Shown piece after piece: positions 1 to 9,534 of a DNA stretch of 64,000 bases. The stretch is from contig CM065690.1 of the NCBI GenBank assembly GCA_017654935.2, forward strand, positions 18,479,540-18,543,539, read 5' to 3'. The DNA is from Phymorhynchus buccinoides. Its lineage: Eukaryota > Mollusca > Gastropoda > Neogastropoda > Raphitomidae. The notes beneath the pieces are model-generated. The model was not told the origin of the DNA. It saw only the letters and a list, made by a program, of their open reading frames with translations, and ran no database searches. Numbering within the stretch: the stretch's first letter is position 1; each line of letters begins with the position of its first letter. A program made the translations under genes and the position numbers.

Positions 1-325
1 GTGAACTCTATTCAACTACCTGTGGCCGCATGCTGTCTTCACTACCAGCAAGTATTGTAGTTAATCTATTCCCCACAACTGCCCGAGTTGAGTTGGAAGT
101 AAATGGTGCAGTCGCAAATTCCTTCCGATCGACCCGTGGTGGAAGGGTTTCATCCGTTCAAAATTTATATTTGTGATTTCGACTCACTCCGTCAAAAGAA
201 AGGGAAAAACTGCGGGAAAGGTCGCAACCATTTTTTTTTCATCCGACTTTTCGTTGGATATAGTAGTGTGAGGCGGCTTTTACTAAGAGCAGAAACAGTT
301 CCGACTTCCCACTGCCGTGACTCAC

Positions 326-464
326 TGGCGGGCAGGCCGATGGCGATGTCGTTGGCACCGGAGTCGTTGCTGAGGCGGCTGGAGGGCGTGCGGCGGCGGG
401 CGGCAACGTCCTCCAGCATGGCCTTGAAGGGCTGGTTCTCCGCCTTGGACAGCTGGTCCAAGTC
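326..464 (-). CDS. possible 3' exon, ADAM-like gene (uncertain)
   Basis: An open stretch of about 46 codons is bounded by a good donor (GTGAGT, minus strand, just below 326) and a possible acceptor AG at 465-466. The translation is charged and coil-like (DLDQLSKAENQPFKAMLEDV, then an R-rich part and a Ser/Asp/Asn part) and has no cysteines. It therefore does not resemble the cysteine-rich ADAM exon upstream at 1730-1841. Its start phase also does not fit that exon's end phase, so an exon would have to be missing between them. It could be a membrane-proximal or cytoplasmic segment, an exon of another gene, or chance. The sequence at the acceptor is repeated in the adjoining minisatellite. Confidence 0.3.
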
Positions 465-1190
465 CTTGGAACTGATGCACGTTGCCGAGATGGGGCTTTC
501 TGGAAAAGATCACCACACCCAGACAGGATCGCCCAGGCAGCATGCCGATATTGAGACAACATTGCTCCAACATCGGCATCAACATTGTATGACAACATTG
601 CCTGGCATTGTAAGTGAAAATCAGGTCCTTGGAGCCGATGCATGTGCCCGAGCTGGTGCTTTCTGGAAAAGATTACCACACCCACATAGGATCGCCCACA
701 CAGTATGCCGAAATTGGGACAATATTGCTTCAACATTAACATTAACATTGTACGACAACATTGCCCTGGCATTGTAAGTGAAATTGTAAGTGAAAATCAG
801 CCTTTGAGCTGAGGCACGTCCCTGAGCTGGGGCTTTCTGCAAAGATTACCACACCCAGATAGGAGTTGTTACATGGAGTTAGTTACTTGGGGCTTTCTGC
901 AAAGATCACCACACCCAGATACGACCCAGACAGCATGCCAATATTGGGACAACATTGGTCTAACATTGTACGACAACATTGCCCTGGCATTGTAAGTGAA
1001 AATCAGTCCTCGGAGCTGATGCACGTGCCTGAGCTGGGGCTTTCTGCAAAGATCACCACACCCAGATAGGAGTGGTTACAGGGGGTTAGTTAGCTGGTAC
1101 TTTCTGCAAAGATCACCACACCCAGATAGGAGTGGTTACAGGGAGTTAGTTAGCTGGTACTTTCTGCAAAGATCACCACACCAGATATTG
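465..1190. repeat. intronic minisatellite
   Basis: Degenerate tandem units share the blocks GATGCACGTGCC, GGGGCTTTCTGCAAAGATC and CACACCCAGATAGGAG, with CAACATTG-rich spacers. Unit starts are visible near 465, 634, 800 and 1013, and shorter units follow up to about 1190. From there to 1730 I see only an AAT-rich LINE-type tail (about 1190-1240) and a short CA run near 1585. Confidence 0.75.
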
Positions 1191-1729
1191 AGATAATAAT
1201 AATATTGATTTTTTTATATAGCGCAACAACTCTCAGGTAAACTGGAGCGGTAAACTGGCGAACGTTCCCAAAACATTTTCTCAAGCACAAACATCTTTCA
1301 AGCTTCAAAGAATGAGATTCTTTTCAGCCGAGAAAAATCCTTCCACCCAGATTTTCGCTACTTTTGTTGAGCGGGAGCTACTCATTTCGCCTTCCTTCGC
1401 ACAATTGAAGCGAGTGAGCTAAAGCAACTTCCGGTTAACCAGTTTGAGAATCCCGCCAAATAAAGACTTGTAGATATAAGAATACGGCAAGATCGGTCCT
1501 TTACGCGGATTTTTTTTTTTACGCAGAAGTTTTGAAAAATATCCGCGGATTTTCCGCGAAACGCTGAATTCTTTCATGCCTGACACACACACACACACAC
1601 GCCCACGCATGCAAGCAAGCACATACGCACCCACACCACTCAGCCACACAGACGCGCACGAGATAGGGGCGGTTACAGACAGGAAAACGTAATAATACAT
1701 TTCCTCAGCAGAGGTAACGGTCAACTCAC

Positions 1730-1841
1730 TGCAAGACAAGAAGCAAAGACTGTCACTGTCTCCGTCGTTCAAGGTCAAGAAACACCCATCCCAAGTTCCG
1801 TTAGAATCGTTGATGTTGGAACACACCGAGCCGATGCATTC
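1730..1841 (-). CDS. ADAM10-like cysteine-rich exon
   Basis: The exon has an acceptor ending CCTAG and a donor A/GTGAGT, giving 37 codons plus one base. It encodes ECIGSVC, an Asn/Asp/Gly stretch, then DSLCFLSC. The pattern of a C-x-GS-x-C block followed by a C-x(3)-C block is that of the cysteine-rich region C-terminal to the disintegrin domain in ADAM10/ADAM17 proteases. It joins in phase 0 to the exon at 3596-3698, whose last codons are CFAG. The two together give the usual C-x(3)-C-x-GS-x-C arrangement. Confidence 0.7.
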
Positions 1842-2040
1842 CTAGGTTTACAAACAAGAGCATAAACGCAATATACACTGGAGATCTGGCAGAACTCCTA
1901 TGCTTACAAACAAGAGCATAAACGCAACATACACTGGAGATCTAGTCAAACAGGCAGACCCATTTGTCCAGCTGCAGGTGTACAGATATCCAACTGGCTG
2001 ACATTTGTGAAGCATGATTCTCATGACATACTACTACTGT

Positions 2041-2130
2041 CTAAATAATAATAATAATAATGACCATTTTAATAGCGCTTATTCTCCTTACGGGGCTCTA
2101 AGCGCTTCACAAAGAAGTTAAAAATCGGAG
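2041..2130. repeat. (AAT)n with GCGCTT tail (LINE/SINE 3' remnant)
   Basis: An AAT run is followed by a GCGCTTATT...CTCTAAGCGCTTCACAAAG block. This is the same type of tail as the 3' end of the LINE at 33952-37884, in reverse orientation. Similar tails occur near 20460, 30775, 41350 and 47146. Confidence 0.6.
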
Positions 2131-2443
2131 CCAAAAATCACACACAAAAACACACACACTTATCATAAGGAACAACACGAAACAAAATCACGATAACTAC
2201 AGCTATGTCACATCCCCCCACCCCCACCCCATTCACACTCCACTAGAATCCAAACCATTACAAATAGCGTTTTCCACGCAAAAGGCATTTTCTCACACTA
2301 CCCTCCCTGAATCTGATGACATCCTACTAGTTTCGTTCTCAATATCTGTAGTAGTTCATCATGCAAAAATCTGATGAAATATATCCATGTTTCTGTATCA
2401 GAAAATATATCAGATTTGTGTAGGGTTGGGGTCTTCGTTACTA

Positions 2444-2618
2444 CAGTGGAACCTCCATTATAAAACCTTCAAAAATCATCCAAAATGAGGTCTTATAAGG
2501 GAGGGGTCTTATAAGGGAGGTAATTTTAATACTTACAAAGAAGGGCAGTGTCTCAGAGAAGTAGGTCTTATGTGGGAGGGAGTCTTATAATGGGAGGTCT
2601 TATAAGGGAGGTTTACTG
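2444..2618. mobile_element. MITE-A copy 1 (pogo-like TIR)
   Basis: The element runs CAGTGGAACCTCC...GGTCTTATAAGGGAGGTTTACTG and is flanked by TA. It is almost wholly palindromic, built from repeats of GGTCTTATAAGGGAGG. The CAGTGGAACC ends and TA duplication are those of the pogo/Tigger branch of Tc1/mariner. Six more copies lie in this window. Between here and the next exon at 3596 (2620-3595) I see no gene. Confidence 0.8.
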
Positions 2619-3595
2619 TAGTAGGATTTCATCAGAATCCTTTAGACAGTAGTATTTCTCCAGAATCATGCATAACAGATGTCGTCACAGTTGGACAGTC
2701 GTACGACTTAAGTCGGATGTGCAAGTCAGCCCCTTAAGTCAAAATTGAAGGGACTAAAGTGATATTTTGAGATGGCCAGTATAATTTCATACAAAGAGAC
2801 CTTTTCACATGAAAATCATAAAACTCAGACCAAACAATTATTACAAGTGATCCAGTTGTTTGTTTTTTAATTGCCTGGAGGATTCCACTCTACATTATAC
2901 TTTCATTCTGATCACGACAATTCATGTTCACTGACTTCAGAGTCCATGTTAAATGCCGGACATATAAGAAAATAGTGCCTTTATTTTGATAAGAAAGAAA
3001 AAAAGGGAAACACACACAAAGTTACACCAAAAAGCCTGAATATACTAAGAGTGAAAACTCTGCAGCTGACTGAAGCCTTCTTTTTTTTTTACTCCCACCC
3101 TCTCACTAACACTACAGGTGGGGATCATTGTGAACTCAATCACTGCCTCTGTTACCATACTTAACACTTCCCACCTTCCACCTTTTCACCTTGCAGGTGG
3201 GAAGTAAGAAAGTTGGCTTCATTCTTTGCAAGATTTGTGGGCTGCGAACTAATCACTCTTTGTATTTAGGCTGTTTGGTTACACTGAATATAAATATGTC
3301 TTTCTTTACAAGGTGGAAAAAAGGCACATACAATGTCATTACAATTTGTGAAGGATTTAACTGATCACACAACAAACACATAGACATCTCTTCTTTTTTT
3401 TACAAAATATTCAGCTCAGCATGACTATTAGCAGCTTCTACATAAATGGTTAGTCAATAAATGGGCGAAAATTGTACATTGTTATACCAAGACTTGTAAA
3501 ATTACTTTCTGTATGTCTGTCTACTGTCCGTCTGTGTCTGTCTGTCTCTGTCTCACATCAAACAGGCACAGACACAGACATGGAGTTCTCCTTAC

Positions 3596-3698
3596 CCCTG
3601 CGAAGCAGACTTTACTGAAGCTGTTGCAGTAAGTTCCGTTGGCTTTGGGCACAGCATCCGGGCATCGGAAATCATTGCCAGTGCATCGGGTTAAGGAG
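3596..3698 (-). CDS. ADAM10-like cysteine-rich exon
   Basis: The reading frame gives CTGNDFRCPDAVPKANGTYC and ends SKVCFAG just before a GTAAGG donor, in phase 0. The spacing of cysteines (C-x(6)-C-x(11)-C-x(6)-C) and the PKANGTYC block match the region that follows the disintegrin domain in ADAM10/ADAM17. The 3' end is secure. The 5' end is less so, because the best acceptor (AG at 3699-3700) needs the upstream exon to end in phase 2, and no strong donor there does so. A TGA upstream of that acceptor rules out a longer exon in this frame. Confidence 0.65.
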
Positions 3699-4068
3699 CT
3701 TCAATTCCACTCACATTCCTTTTCTGAGAAACAGTGCAGTGTCTTTATATTGCAAAATACAGCTGTCCTCCCCTCCCCATCAAAAGGTTGGACAAACACC
3801 AGACAAGCGTGAAATAGGAGGGACAGATTATAAGCTACTCACAGCAAATACAAAGACTTTTAAAAAAAATTAAAGATGATTGACAATTTGTGAATGACCC
3901 GAAACTCGTTTCAAGCCCATTTAAAAAATATGTTTGCTGCAGAAGTCTGCATACTGGATAATAGACAGACAAGTGAGAGCTGACGCTCAAAGTAGGGGGC
4001 ATACCAACCAAACAGGTTTTTGTGTTATTGGGCAAATACTATAAAAACTTAATATTCACCCCTGCACA

Positions 4069-4345
4069 GACACACACACGCACACACACATGAGAATGAA
4101 CACACACACACACACACACAAACACAACACACACACACACACACACACACTTCACCATCATCATCATCATCATTACCGTCCGTACACTAATCATCACTAT
4201 CAACGACACCATCATCATCACAGTCCTCCTCATCATCATCACAACCATCATCATCGTCACCATCATCATCATCATCACCATCATCATCACCACCACCACC
4301 ATCATCATCATCACCATCACCATCATCACCACCAACAGCGTTACT
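4069..4345. repeat. compound microsatellite (CA)n-(CAT)n
   Basis: A CA-rich tract of about 85 bp (4069-4150) passes into a CAT/CAC trinucleotide tract up to about 4330. It directly adjoins the exon at 4375-4464. Translations through it are low-complexity His or Met/Val runs and are not genes. Confidence 0.95.
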
Positions 4346-4374
4346 GAACCGCTTCACTGAAAGGATATGTGCAC

Positions 4375-4464
4375 TGCGAGGCCAGCTTGCACTCACTCTC
4401 ATCCTCACACTTCTTGACATGTTCGAACCTACAGTCCTCCGTACAGCAGCGCCCCGAGTCTGGA
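4375..4464 (-). CDS. ADAM10-like disintegrin/cysteine-rich exon
   Basis: The acceptor CCAACAG is followed by codons PDSGRCCTEDCRFEHVKKC, then EDESECKLAS. The CC-x(3)-C and K-C-x(5)-C pattern matches the end of the disintegrin domain of ADAM10 (the segment after QCS). It completes the Ser codon split with the exon at 21445-21601. The two exons are separated by a 17-kb intron that contains the Polinton. The 3' end is ambiguous: GTGCAC after 4375 keeps the phase for the exon at 3596-3698, while GTGAAG after 4358 is a stronger donor but breaks it. In-frame translation beyond meets a stop at about 4344. Confidence 0.65.
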
Positions 4465-4731
4465 CTGTTGGACACACAAAAAAGAAGAAAAAAAAGAAAA
4501 AGTAAACCACGAAGCAAATGGGTACAATACAGCGTTAGTAGCTCTTAGGTACAGATGTACGTCTATGCCTTTCGAATCTCCACATCTGAAGCATTGGATT
4601 TCAGCCTGCGTGTCACAAAACGTAGCAAATTTTCATCGGAAGCACAATTTAAAAAAAAGGAAGCTAACTTTTAAAAAAAAGAGTTCCTTAAATATTCAGG
4701 TGAACCTCTTAAAATAAAGAGGCATCAACTC

Positions 4732-5310
4732 CCCGTGGGGATACTGGGTGGTCTTTCATACAAACAGTTCCCCCACATTCTGCAAGTTCTGTGCTTGTAA
4801 CTTCCTCGAATCTGTCACTCTCTTTGACTCTGCCTTTTCCCTTTGCTTACTGTCATCTGCTATCTTTCTATCTTACTGGTTCTTCTTCTTCTTCTTCCTC
4901 TTCGATCGCTCAGACAGTTGCCTGTCAATGAGGCTTTATACCAAAAATTATCTGCCCCTGTCTCGCGACCTAAAATGCGAATCGCCCTTGCCTGTCAGGA
5001 ACTAGTGGTATGTAGCCACAGAAGATTATCTGCTCCTGACTTGTCACCAGGGGGCATCGGAAGTTCGGCCCTAAAATTATCGCCCTTTCGTCTCTGCAAG
5101 GAGTAGTATAACACCTCATTATGAGCGCAGATGCGTCATGCTGCCGTTATGTGCCTAAGTAAGAAACAATTAGTCCCAGCATATCCGACTTCGGCTGGAT
5201 CTTACTGGTCCATTCTCCTGCCTTTTTTCTATAAATTCTTACAAAGATTTCTTCAGCCGAAGTAAAACATGCTGGGCCTAACGATTTCTTAGTTAGGCTT
5301 CTATCATGTT
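4732..5310. repeat. interspersed repeat family R1, copy 1
   Basis: The copy contains CCCCGTGGGGATAC, GCAAGTTCTGTGCTTGTAAC, CTCTTTGACTCTGCCTTTTCC and TCGATCGCTCAGACAG, and ends in blocks CATCATGCTGCCGTTATG-like and CTTAGTTAGGC. The same blocks recur at 22545-22915 (inverted), 40905-41220, 55680-55990, and split at 37895-37945 plus 38735-38930. I see no coding capacity. From 5310 to 5851 there are only homopolymer tracts and flanking intron. Confidence 0.7.
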
Positions 5311-5851
5311 TTGGTACATTCATTTTTTTTATTTTTTTTTTTGGTTTTGGGGTTGTTGTGGTGGTTTTTTTTTGGGGGGGGGTGTATTATTCATCGGACG
5401 ACTTTTTGTGCAAGAGTCAAATTAGACGCAGATCGAGCCGATCATAAGTTGGGTTAGGGAGGGGGTTATTATAAGGAGTCAAGAATTAATTGGCTTAGTA
5501 AGAAAAAAAATTGGTGAAACGTTTTGGGTTGCATAGGAGGGAGGGAATCGTAAAGGAGGAGGTCGTAATGAAGCGGTTCCACTGTACTTTCATTGATGTT
5601 GTCCTTGATATTGTTATTGTTGTCATCAACGTTGCTTCAAGTACAGCTTTTTTCCTAGAACTGTTCCTGTCTGGAATTCTTTTCTGGCATCTGCCGCAGA
5701 AGCTCCCAGCTTGGCATATTTCAAGCGGGACCTGAACACACTCTCATTCTTAATGTATCGCTCCCTCCCCAGCAAAAAATGACGATGAAGGTTGGGGGCT
5801 GTGCCGGTCGGGGTTTGTCCCAGGGGGCCGCTACGGTACGAAATGCTGGGG

Positions 5852-6199
5852 AGAGAACAGCTAAAGGGGGCGTCTGGCTCAGTTTCGGTTTCGGTTTCGG
5901 TTTCACTCCTCCATTTATTAAAAAACGGCTAAAAAACACTACTTTTTCTTATGCTTTTTAACCCCCCAAAAAGGTGTGATTTAAGCCATTTTTTTGCGTT
6001 TTTTATCCACAAAAACAGTGCGATTCAATCGTTTTTACTCACGAAAACAGCGTGATTTAACAGCTAAAGGGGGATTCTGGCTCAAGAGGAAAATCTTCTA
6101 CTTTTAGATACAAAAACGCTACTTTAAGGGGTAAAAAAAGTAAAAATTCGTCTCCCCTTTATTCTGCCAAATCAAAAAAAAAAGCCACTACTTTTAGGG
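5852..6199 (+). repeat. Polinton left TIR
   Basis: It pairs with 20076-20425 in inverted orientation over about 348 bp with few differences. It holds tandem TTTCGG units (5883-5905). The outermost block ACAGCTAAAGGGGG...CTGGCTCA is present a second time at 6059-6085. The pairing ends at CTACTTTTAGGG. Confidence 0.95.
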
Positions 6200-6608
6200 C
6201 AGAATAAAAGCAAAAAATCAGACTTTTTTTTTTTTTTTTTTTTTAAACCATTTTAGATACAAAAACACTACTTTTAAGGAGTAAAAAAAAGAAAGAGAAA
6301 AAAAAAAAGAAGAAAATTCTTTGTTAAATATTGTGATGATTTGATTCTTTCTTCACAAACACTTATTTTGTCTGTAGCCTTATTCTCAAAGGGGATCTAT
6401 TCTACTACTATGAACCGGTCTAGGCTTTTCACCGTAATTAAAGAGATCAGATAACCGTCGTCGCCTCTGACTAGACTGGAGTACTGCCAACTTGTATTTA
6501 AGCAACAGGGGATTTCCGATAACGTCAAGCATAGTGAAGAGAGGAATTCATATCATTCTCCGAATTTGAAAAAAATTCATTTCATTTTTTACATTCCTAA
6601 AAAATTCT

Positions 6609-6611
6609 TTC

Positions 6612-6674
<63 letters not shown>
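6609..6674. repeat. long poly(T) tract in Polinton
   Basis: An almost pure run of about 66 T lies in the non-coding left end of the Polinton. Homopolymers are frequent here, including T runs near 6223 and at 9774-9796, and A runs at 6298. The true length is uncertain because such runs are prone to sequencing error. Confidence 0.9.
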
Positions 6675-6678
<4 letters not shown>

Positions 6679-6704
6679 AACAATTTTTTCTTCTTTTTTT
6701 CTAA

Positions 6705-6945
6705 GAAGTTACTCAAGTTCTTTTTAAGTTCTTTTTTTAAGTTCTTTTATAGGTTCTTAAACAAGTTCTTGTTAAGTCAACTTCAAGTTATTAATAAGTT
6801 CTTGGTAAGTCACATCAAGTATTTATTAAGTTCTAACACAAAAACTTGACAAGTTCTTATCAAGTTCTTACTTAAGTTATTGTTAAGTTCTTGTCGAGTT
6901 ACTTACTTAAGTTATTGGTAAGTTTTTATTAAGTTCTAAAACAAT
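6705..6945. repeat. AAGTTCTT degenerate array in Polinton
   Basis: About twenty copies of AAGTTCTT and variants (AAGTTATT, AAGTTACT, AAGTCA) are spaced roughly 8-20 bp apart between the poly(T) tract and the 3' end of the gene at 6949-7380. I see no open frame of note. It could be a replication, packaging or transcription-termination region. That is inference from position only. Confidence 0.75.
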
Positions 6946-6948
6946 AAT

Positions 6949-7380
6949 TTATTGCATTAAAAATGGATCGCTCTCAGGTTTTAAGCTATTTGGCTTTTGT
7001 TTTTCTTGTTTGTCTGCTACTTTTTCTGGTTGTACTGTTTGTACTTCTACTCGTTTTTTTAGCTTTGGTTGCATGTGTGTTTTATATAATTTATAAGACA
7101 AATAACCAACACCAGCAACCACACCAACAGTAAGCAATACAACATCGTAATTCGTACTGTTTTGTTTGTCTTCTTCTTTTTTAACTGGTATTGCGCTTAT
7201 GGTTGATTCATCTGACAACAGTTTTTGTTTTGTTTGTTTATTCATTTTTTGTTGTCGATTCCACTCTGATAACCTTTTACCTGCTTCAACTCGTCCTGGG
7301 TTCTTCGTTACCTTGGTTACTGTCGGACTGGGGCTTGTTTGCTGTTCTGTCTGATTCGTTTGATTCTCTGTCACGTTCAT
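6949..7380 (-). CDS. Polinton small membrane protein, 143 aa
   Basis: The N-terminal third is polar and Thr/Gln/Asn-rich with NQT-type sequons. A basic segment (KRLSEWNRQQK) follows, and one hydrophobic segment near residues 79-96 (VVLLTVGVVAGVGYLSY) is predicted to span a membrane. The C-terminal tail is Lys/Gln/Pro-rich. I do not recognise a known domain. Its start lies 95 nt inside the 3' end of the upstream gene (7286-7834) in another frame, so the two genes are tightly linked. It is probably a virion or membrane-associated accessory protein, by inference from the membrane segment and context. Confidence 0.7.
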   Translation of the reverse strand: MNVTENQTNQTEQQTSPSPTVTKVTKNPGRVEAGKRLSEWNRQQKMNKQTKQKLLSDESTISAIPVKKEEDKQNSTNYDVVLLTVGVVAGVGYLSYKLYKTHMQPKLKKRVEVQTVQPEKVADKQEKQKPNSLKPESDPFLMQ

Positions 7381-7834
7381 TTTTAATAGCTATAAAATCT
7401 ATATGATTAAAAGTAATTAACCCCATAACAACTGGTGATAAAAGCCCGCCAAACCTATAAAAAAGATCACAACTAAGAGACTCTAATGATTTAGTTAAAA
7501 CAGGATCTTGACTTAAATCGTACATTAAATCTTGGCTTGAATCGAGTGGGAAAAACTGACTAACTAACTTAGTGTACAAGCCTATTACAGTTTGACCTAA
7601 ACTTTTAACCATTTTAGATCCTAATTGTGCTTCGTATCTGGTGTAGTACTTTTCAATGTCAGCAGAAGACATTTGTTGAATCTGTTCTATACTAAATTCT
7701 GTTCCTAAGTATTGTTTTGTTTTTCCACACGCAGCCAGAGAATACAACTTTTCCTTTTTATTCATAACACTTGTCGACACTTCATCAGACATTACGGCTT
7801 CCTGCGCATTTAACAACAGTTCGTCACAATTCAT
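7286..7834 (-). CDS. Polinton conserved hypothetical, 182 aa
   Basis: The protein is mostly helical in composition: an acidic N-terminus (MNCDELLLNAQEAVMSDEV), an amphipathic middle (GKTKQYLGTEFSIEQIQQM), a hydrophobic stretch around residues 128-142 (GGLLSPVVMGLITFN), and a polar Asn/Ser/Asp-rich tail. No catalytic motif is visible. It is transcribed divergently from the gene at 7872 across a 37-bp AT-rich spacer, and its 3' end overlaps the next minus-strand gene by 95 nt. Function unknown. Confidence 0.7.
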   Translation of the reverse strand: MNCDELLLNAQEAVMSDEVSTSVMNKKEKLYSLAACGKTKQYLGTEFSIEQIQQMSSADIEKYYTRYEAQLGSKMVKSLGQTVIGLYTKLVSQFFPLDSSQDLMYDLSQDPVLTKSLESLSCDLFYRFGGLLSPVVMGLITFNHIDFIAIKNERDRESNESDRTANKPQSDSNQGNEEPRTS

Positions 7835-7871
7835 TTTTAGTTGATTTATTATTTTTGTTTTTAAAATAAAA
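7835..7871. promoter_or_regulatory. divergent AT-rich spacer
   Basis: This 37-bp spacer separates start codons of opposite strands. It is almost entirely A/T, with TTTATTATTTTTG and TTTTTAAAATAAAAATG. The AATAAAAATG context recurs before other Polinton starts (14335; similar at 8110 and 8522). It probably holds both promoters, which is inference. Confidence 0.45.
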
Positions 7872-8102
7872 ATGAGTGCCGAAAAAACTGTTGCTAACCT
7901 TGTATATCAATCTGCTCTGATTGGTGGACTTTCTGTTGCGTACACGATGGTTGGTAAGAAACTATTGAAAATGAAAGCAGCTGACCTAGGAAAACTTGAC
8001 CTAGAGGACTCTGGTAAACTAATCGCTATAATCACTGCTTCAATCGCAACAAAAGACTTTCTAGTTAAGCAAGGAATAATTCCAGAAAATATATATATGT
8101 AA
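7872..8102 (+). CDS. Polinton small hydrophobic protein, 76 aa
   Basis: A short protein with a hydrophobic N-terminal half (VYQSALIGGLSVAYTMVGKK) and a second moderately hydrophobic segment (KLIAIITASIATKDFLV), ending IIPENIYM. It is the first of three plus-strand genes packed with 7-bp gaps ahead of the integrase. No domain was recognised. Two membrane passes or a capsid-associated hydrophobic peptide are both possible. Confidence 0.65.
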   Translation: MSAEKTVANLVYQSALIGGLSVAYTMVGKKLLKMKAADLGKLDLEDSGKLIAIITASIATKDFLVKQGIIPENIYM

Positions 8103-8109
8103 AAATAAA

Positions 8110-8514
8110 ATGGCTTCACTCGCAATGATGATTGGCGGTGCTGTAGTAAACGCACTTGCTTTTTCAGGAAGTAATTACATGTTCAGTAAACTAGAAACAA
8201 ACAAGGAAAGACAAAGACATAATCGAGCAATGGAGCAATTAGCAGCAGCACAAGACGCCTATGAAAAACAAAGACTCGCTCAGTTAGATTTTATTAACAA
8301 CAAATTGAAACTACAAAACCATGCAGCATACACTTTTAAGAATGTTGACGACGCCATTAAAGAGTATTATTTAGTGACAGGAGAAGACCTCCAACAGCTC
8401 CCACCACCAAAACTAAGTGACTTCTACCAACCATCCGAAAAACAAAAACTCCAGGAAATAGCTTTTATTGTAGTTGGTATGACTGCTGTTTATTTCATAG
8501 CAAAAAACGTGTAG
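8110..8514 (+). CDS. Polinton membrane/coiled-coil protein, 134 aa
   Basis: It starts with a small-residue hydrophobic segment (MASLAMMIGGAVVNALAFSG). A charged helix rich in Glu/Arg/Gln (about residues 30-75, probable coiled coil), a proline block (QLPPPKLSDFYQPS) and a C-terminal hydrophobic segment (IAFIVVGMTAVYFIA) follow. The hydrophobic-coil-hydrophobic plan suggests a membrane-linked virion component. I do not recognise the family. It is separated from its neighbours by 7 bp on each side. Confidence 0.65.
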   Translation: MASLAMMIGGAVVNALAFSGSNYMFSKLETNKERQRHNRAMEQLAAAQDAYEKQRLAQLDFINNKLKLQNHAAYTFKNVDDAIKEYYLVTGEDLQQLPPPKLSDFYQPSEKQKLQEIAFIVVGMTAVYFIAKNV

Positions 8515-8521
8515 TATTAAA

Positions 8522-9502
8522 ATGAATGATAAACTATCTAAAATTTATTATTCACCAAAAGGTTATTGGAAAGGTTTAACTGCTATTCAAAAATTAAATC
8601 AAGCTGCTGGAGTCACTGAACAAACAGCAAAAGAATGGTTATCTAAACAAGCTATATGGCAAATTTATCTACCAGCACCTAAACGAATTAAAAGACCACA
8701 CTTCGTTAACTCAACACCAAATGACACGCATCAAATGGATCTTCTATACTTACCCCATGATTTAATCAGAAGAAAAAGATTTAAATACGCGTTGACAGTT
8801 GTTGATTTAGCTTCAAGATATAAAGATGCTGAACCATTGACTGATAAAAGTGCTACTTCAGTCTCTGTTGCTTTACAAGAAATCTATAGACGCGGTCCAT
8901 TAACCTATCCTCGTTTAATTCAAGTTGATGAAGGAAAAGAATTTAAAGGACAATTCAACCAGCTAATGTTAAAACACAAAGTATCTATTAAACGCGGTAT
9001 TCCTGGAAATCATAGATCACAAGCCTTAGTCGAAAACTTTAACAAACAATTAGCTGAACGACTTTTCTCTTACCAATATCACAGAGAACTCCTTGATTCA
9101 ACTAGAAACACTGAATGGGTTAGAAGATTAAGTAGTGTTCTGAGAGTCATGAATAACGAAGAATCTAAAGTAACAGGATTTAAACCAGTAAAAGCAATAC
9201 AGAAGAAAACGATTGACACTTCGTTAGACACACCTCATGAACATTTAATTTCAAAACAGCTGATACCGTTTGGAATCAAAGTTAGGTTTCTTTATGCACC
9301 AGGAGAAGCGGAAGGAGACACACGTGTAAGAGCGACTGATCCAATTTGGAGTATTGAACCGTACGAAATAAAAAGTGTAATAGAAATGAATCCACCGGTG
9401 TATTATTTAAGAGAAACTGATACAACAACACGACCCGTTCCAAAAAGAGCCTTTGTTAAAGAAGAATTACAGATAATTCCGCCAGACACAGTTCCGATTT
9501 GA
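8522..9502 (+). CDS. Polinton integrase (retroviral-type DDE)
   Basis: The integrase cuts and joins the element's ends to target DNA, giving the 5-6-bp duplication. At 326 aa it has the family's usual size. An N-terminal helical part (residues 1-60, without an obvious HHCC zinc finger) precedes the catalytic rve core. The triad is D73 (HQMDLLYLP), D136 (QVDEGKEF) and E171 (ALVENFNKQ), with 34 residues between the last two. The C-terminus (about 240-326; RATDPIWSIEPYEI...PVYYL) is the small beta-barrel/chromo-like domain typical of Polinton integrases. The frame is intact. It is the last of four plus-strand genes starting at 7872, and its start sits in AAAATG. Confidence 0.93.
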   Translation: MNDKLSKIYYSPKGYWKGLTAIQKLNQAAGVTEQTAKEWLSKQAIWQIYLPAPKRIKRPHFVNSTPNDTHQMDLLYLPHDLIRRKRFKYALTVVDLASRYKDAEPLTDKSATSVSVALQEIYRRGPLTYPRLIQVDEGKEFKGQFNQLMLKHKVSIKRGIPGNHRSQALVENFNKQLAERLFSYQYHRELLDSTRNTEWVRRLSSVLRVMNNEESKVTGFKPVKAIQKKTIDTSLDTPHEHLISKQLIPFGIKVRFLYAPGEAEGDTRVRATDPIWSIEPYEIKSVIEMNPPVYYLRETDTTTRPVPKRAFVKEELQIIPPDTVPI

Positions 9503-9534
9503 TTAGACAAAAAAAAAAAAAAATGGGTCTTTAA

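Noticed and set aside
4090..4347. His-rich and Met/Val-rich frames
   Set aside because: They are translations of CA and CAT microsatellites.
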